From CAZSSM01 sp964609385 (GTDB lineage: Bacteria > Planctomycetota > Planctomycetia > Isosphaerales > Isosphaeraceae): a stretch of 64,000 bases of DNA. Positions 62,106 to 64,000 of this stretch are shown here, piece after piece. The stretch spans positions 62,001 to 126,000 of the forward strand of contig CAZSSM010000003.1 of assembly GCA_964609385.1 (NCBI GenBank), written 5' to 3'. Each line of letters starts with the position of its first letter. Positions within the stretch are counted from its first letter, which is position 1. The notes under the pieces are model-generated. The model made no database searches. It saw nothing but the letters and a program-made list of their open reading frames with translations, and had not been told where the DNA came from. The translations under genes and the position numbers were made by a program.

Positions 62106-62906
62106 TTATCTCCGGTCCACATAGTAAAAGAGGGTGTCATCACGTCGGATCGCCCACTCGGGATGATCGACGTGATGGGGTTCGTTGGCGATCCGCAACT
62201 CGAGTTTGCTCTGGTCGCGGAGTCGGAGCAGTTCATCGTGGAACTGTTCGATGGTCAGAGAGGGTCGCTCGCGGAGAGTCTTCTGAAAGAGCCGGGGAAT
62301 ATCAATGATGCCGTCGCGATACTCGTCGCGGAGCCGGAGTTCGTCGTAGCCCTCGAGGATGATCGCGGCGAGGTTGTCATCGGAAGAAGGCTCGACACCC
62401 CCGACTTCGGTGCCTTCGGTCGTCGCTGTATCGCTAGCTTCGGAGTAGTCTTCGGTTTCCGGAGCGTCGTCGGCATGGGCCAGCGGGGTGAGATAGGCGT
62501 CGATCTGGACGGCCATCTGCTCGTGTGACTGCTCGACCTGGCGGAGGAGCTGCTGGCATTGACCGATGACGTCGTCGCGGAGCTGGAGCAGATCGTTGGC
62601 GCGTCGCTGTCGGAGTTCGGGTCCGGGGTCAAATGCCCCCGCCAACCGAGCCCGGCCCGAGTCGGTCAGGGAGTAGTGGACGAGGGACTGAGTGGCCGGG
62701 TTCCCTTTCTTATCGAGAGCTCGTTGCCCCTGCTTGTCGTATTTGGGTACTTTGAGCCGGGCCTGGTCGAGCAGGCCAGCCTCCAGGGCGTCCTTGATGG
62801 CCGCCTTCATCGGCTTGGCGGCGAGCACGTCGATTTTGGAAGAAACGTCGCGGGCGCCATGGACGTGAACGGCCATCAGGGCAACCAGCAGATCAGGGGG
62901 TGTCAT
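62106..62906 (-). CDS. Winged-helix-like protein, first gene of the unknown four-gene unit
   Basis: The 266-residue product has an N-terminal winged-helix-like segment (MTPPDLLVALMAVHVHGA, then a basic strand and SLTDSGRARLAG), a central coiled-coil stretch (LLQLRDDVIGQCQQLLRQVE), an acidic linker, and a C-terminal helix-rich domain (SLTIEQFHDELLRLRD) that could be another winged helix. ATG 62906 begins the conserved part; an in-frame start at 62951 is an alternative. The next gene begins 9 bp after its stop. It is divergent from the sulfatase gene at 63094, so the operon promoter should lie at 62907-63093. A regulator or DNA/partner-binding subunit is an inference. Confidence 0.75.
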   Translation of the reverse strand: MTPPDLLVALMAVHVHGARDVSSKIDVLAAKPMKAAIKDALEAGLLDQARLKVPKYDKQGQRALDKKGNPATQSLVHYSLTDSGRARLAGAFDPGPELRQRRANDLLQLRDDVIGQCQQLLRQVEQSHEQMAVQIDAYLTPLAHADDAPETEDYSEASDTATTEGTEVGGVEPSSDDNLAAIILEGYDELRLRDEYRDGIIDIPRLFQKTLRERPSLTIEQFHDELLRLRDQSKLELRIANEPHHVDHPEWAIRRDDTLFYYVDRR

Positions 62907-63093
62907 CGAGGGCCTCGGACGGCAGAACACATCGGTGGTCGCGAACATCATTTAGGATGACCGCCAATCGCTCGGCATGCAAGCCGGTCGAGCATCGAGT
63001 TTGGTGCGCCGGGTCGGGACGATGCGATTTGCCCACAACTCGGGATGGTACGACCCAGCTTGAACCAGAAACCGAACGAGTAATCCTACATCC

Positions 63094-64000
63094 ATGAGGA
63101 ATTTGGAAATGATCGAGATTCGAGGGCGGTCTTTTCAAAGGGTTCGACTTTTGCTGATGGGGATCCTTGCCTTAATCGTCGCGCCGGCCGGATCGATCGG
63201 CGACGAGTCGGACAAACCAGCAGCTCCGCTGAACGTGCTGTTCGTGCTGGTCGATGACTGGGGCTGGACCGATGCGGGTTGCTTGGGGAGCGACCTCTAC
63301 GAGACACCGAACATCGACCGCCTGGCCGCTACGGGTGTGCGGTTCACGGACGCCTATTCCGCCTGCACGGTTTGCTCGCCGACCCGCGCCGCGGTGATGA
63401 CCGGTATGTACCCGGCCCGGACACGGGTAACCGACTGGATTCCCGGCCATGGGCGGCCGAAGGCGCCGTTGCGGATCCCCGACTGGACCCAGCGCCTCGA
63501 GTTGAGCTACACGACGATGGCCGAGGCGTTGGGCGCGGTCGGATACCGGACCGCCCACGTGGGCAAATGGCATCTCAGTTCGATCAACGAGGTCGGTCAG
63601 CGCGACTTCTGGCCGGAGCGGCAGGGCTTCGACGTCAACATCGGTGGCACCAAGTGGGGCGCTCCAGGCAGTTACTTCTGGCCCTACAGCCGTCCAGGAC
63701 GCCCCATGTGGAACATGCCTCCCGGACAGGAGGGGGATTACCTCACCGATGCATTGACCGACAATGTCTTGACGATCCTGAAAACTTGGAAAGACGAACC
63801 GTTCTTCATCTATCTGCCGTTCTACACGGTGCATACCCCGATCCAAGGCAAAGCCGACCTCATCTCGTCCTACCGCGCCAAAGTAAAGCCAGGCATGCGG
63901 CACACCGACCCAGAGTACGCCGCGATGGTGGCCAGTCTGGACAAGAATCTCGGCCGGATCCTGGACCAACTCGACGCGCTGGGCCTAACCGATCGGACGG
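63094..64000 (+). CDS. Secreted sulfatase, 3' end cut by window
   Basis: The visible 302 residues start at ATG 63094 with a signal peptide (RVRLLLMGILALIVAPAG, about 17-34). The metal strand LNVLFVLVDDWGW follows near 48-60, and the formylglycine motif CSPTR lies near 94 within SACTVCSPTRAAVMTGMYP. Later features are TAHVGKWHL and PFYTVHTPIQG. It belongs to the arylsulfatase superfamily (formylglycine class) and should act on sulfate esters outside the cytoplasm. The substrate is unknown. A second sulfatase lies at 15482-17005, which fits a planctomycete that attacks sulfated polysaccharides. It is divergent from the four-gene unit. Confidence 0.92.
   Translation, partial: MRNLEMIEIRGRSFQRVRLLLMGILALIVAPAGSIGDESDKPAAPLNVLFVLVDDWGWTDAGCLGSDLYETPNIDRLAATGVRFTDAYSACTVCSPTRAAVMTGMYPARTRVTDWIPGHGRPKAPLRIPDWTQRLELSYTTMAEALGAVGYRTAHVGKWHLSSINEVGQRDFWPERQGFDVNIGGTKWGAPGSYFWPYSRPGRPMWNMPPGQEGDYLTDALTDNVLTILKTWKDEPFFIYLPFYTVHTPIQGKADLISSYRAKVKPGMRHTDPEYAAMVASLDKNLGRILDQLDALGLTDRT

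Noticed and set aside
1..64000. tRNA genes, CRISPR arrays, insertion sequences
   Set aside because: I looked for tRNA T-loop and CCA patterns, regularly spaced repeats and transposase motifs by eye and found none that I could support; short or diverged ones could be missed.

Overview
The window is GC-rich, densely coded chromosomal DNA that looks planctomycete, and I think of the Isosphaeraceae/Gemmata side of the phylum. The signs are several FGly-type sulfatases, a PEP-CTERM surface protein, ECF sigma factors with disordered extensions, a BatD-like protein, a PmoA-family protein, an FG-GAP protein, and long S/P/D/E-rich linkers in NusA and IF-2. Genus-level placement is not possible from sequence alone. 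I recognised no rRNA, tRNA, CRISPR array or insertion sequence.

Layout. 1-7.2 kb (minus): nusA-infB-rbfA and an endonuclease III-like gene that runs off the left edge. 7.7-9.1 kb (plus): a Fur-family regulator behind a recognisable promoter/palindrome, then tatD. 9.2-17 kb (minus): queE, a very large CheB-CheR-PAS-histidine kinase-receiver hybrid, and a sulfatase. 17.4-25.7 kb: a BatD-like protein, a DEAD-box helicase, two small coupled genes, and an ECF sigma/membrane/secreted protein cluster ending at a strong hairpin. 25.8-28.1 kb (minus): a three-gene cluster with a papain-like protease. 28.7-43.1 kb (plus): a degenerate two-component protein, rimO, a CDP-alcohol phosphatidyltransferase, uppP, addB-addA, a membrane metallophosphoesterase and a PmoA-family protein. 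43.2-50.7 kb: two overlapping small genes, a large PEP-CTERM protein, an ECF sigma factor, an FG-GAP protein, doubtful small ORFs and a PEP-CTERM remnant.

The most interesting part is 50.7-63 kb. At 50753-56831 (minus) a compact operon encodes a five-haem protein (cytochrome c joined to two di-haem cytochrome c peroxidases), a Tat-type Rieske protein and an AioA-family molybdopterin oxidoreductase. This set matches the components of the iodate reductase cluster (IdrA, IdrB, IdrP1, IdrP2), with the two peroxidases fused. Two of the four arsenite-pocket residues of AioA appear replaced, so I read it as Idr-like or a new AioA-family branch rather than arsenite oxidase. Immediately upstream, at 57048-62906 (minus), a tightly packed four-gene unit encodes a winged-helix-like protein, a P-loop ATPase, a membrane-anchored beta-rich protein and an orphan sugar-type ABC ATPase. 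I cannot assign it to a described system. The window ends inside a second sulfatase.
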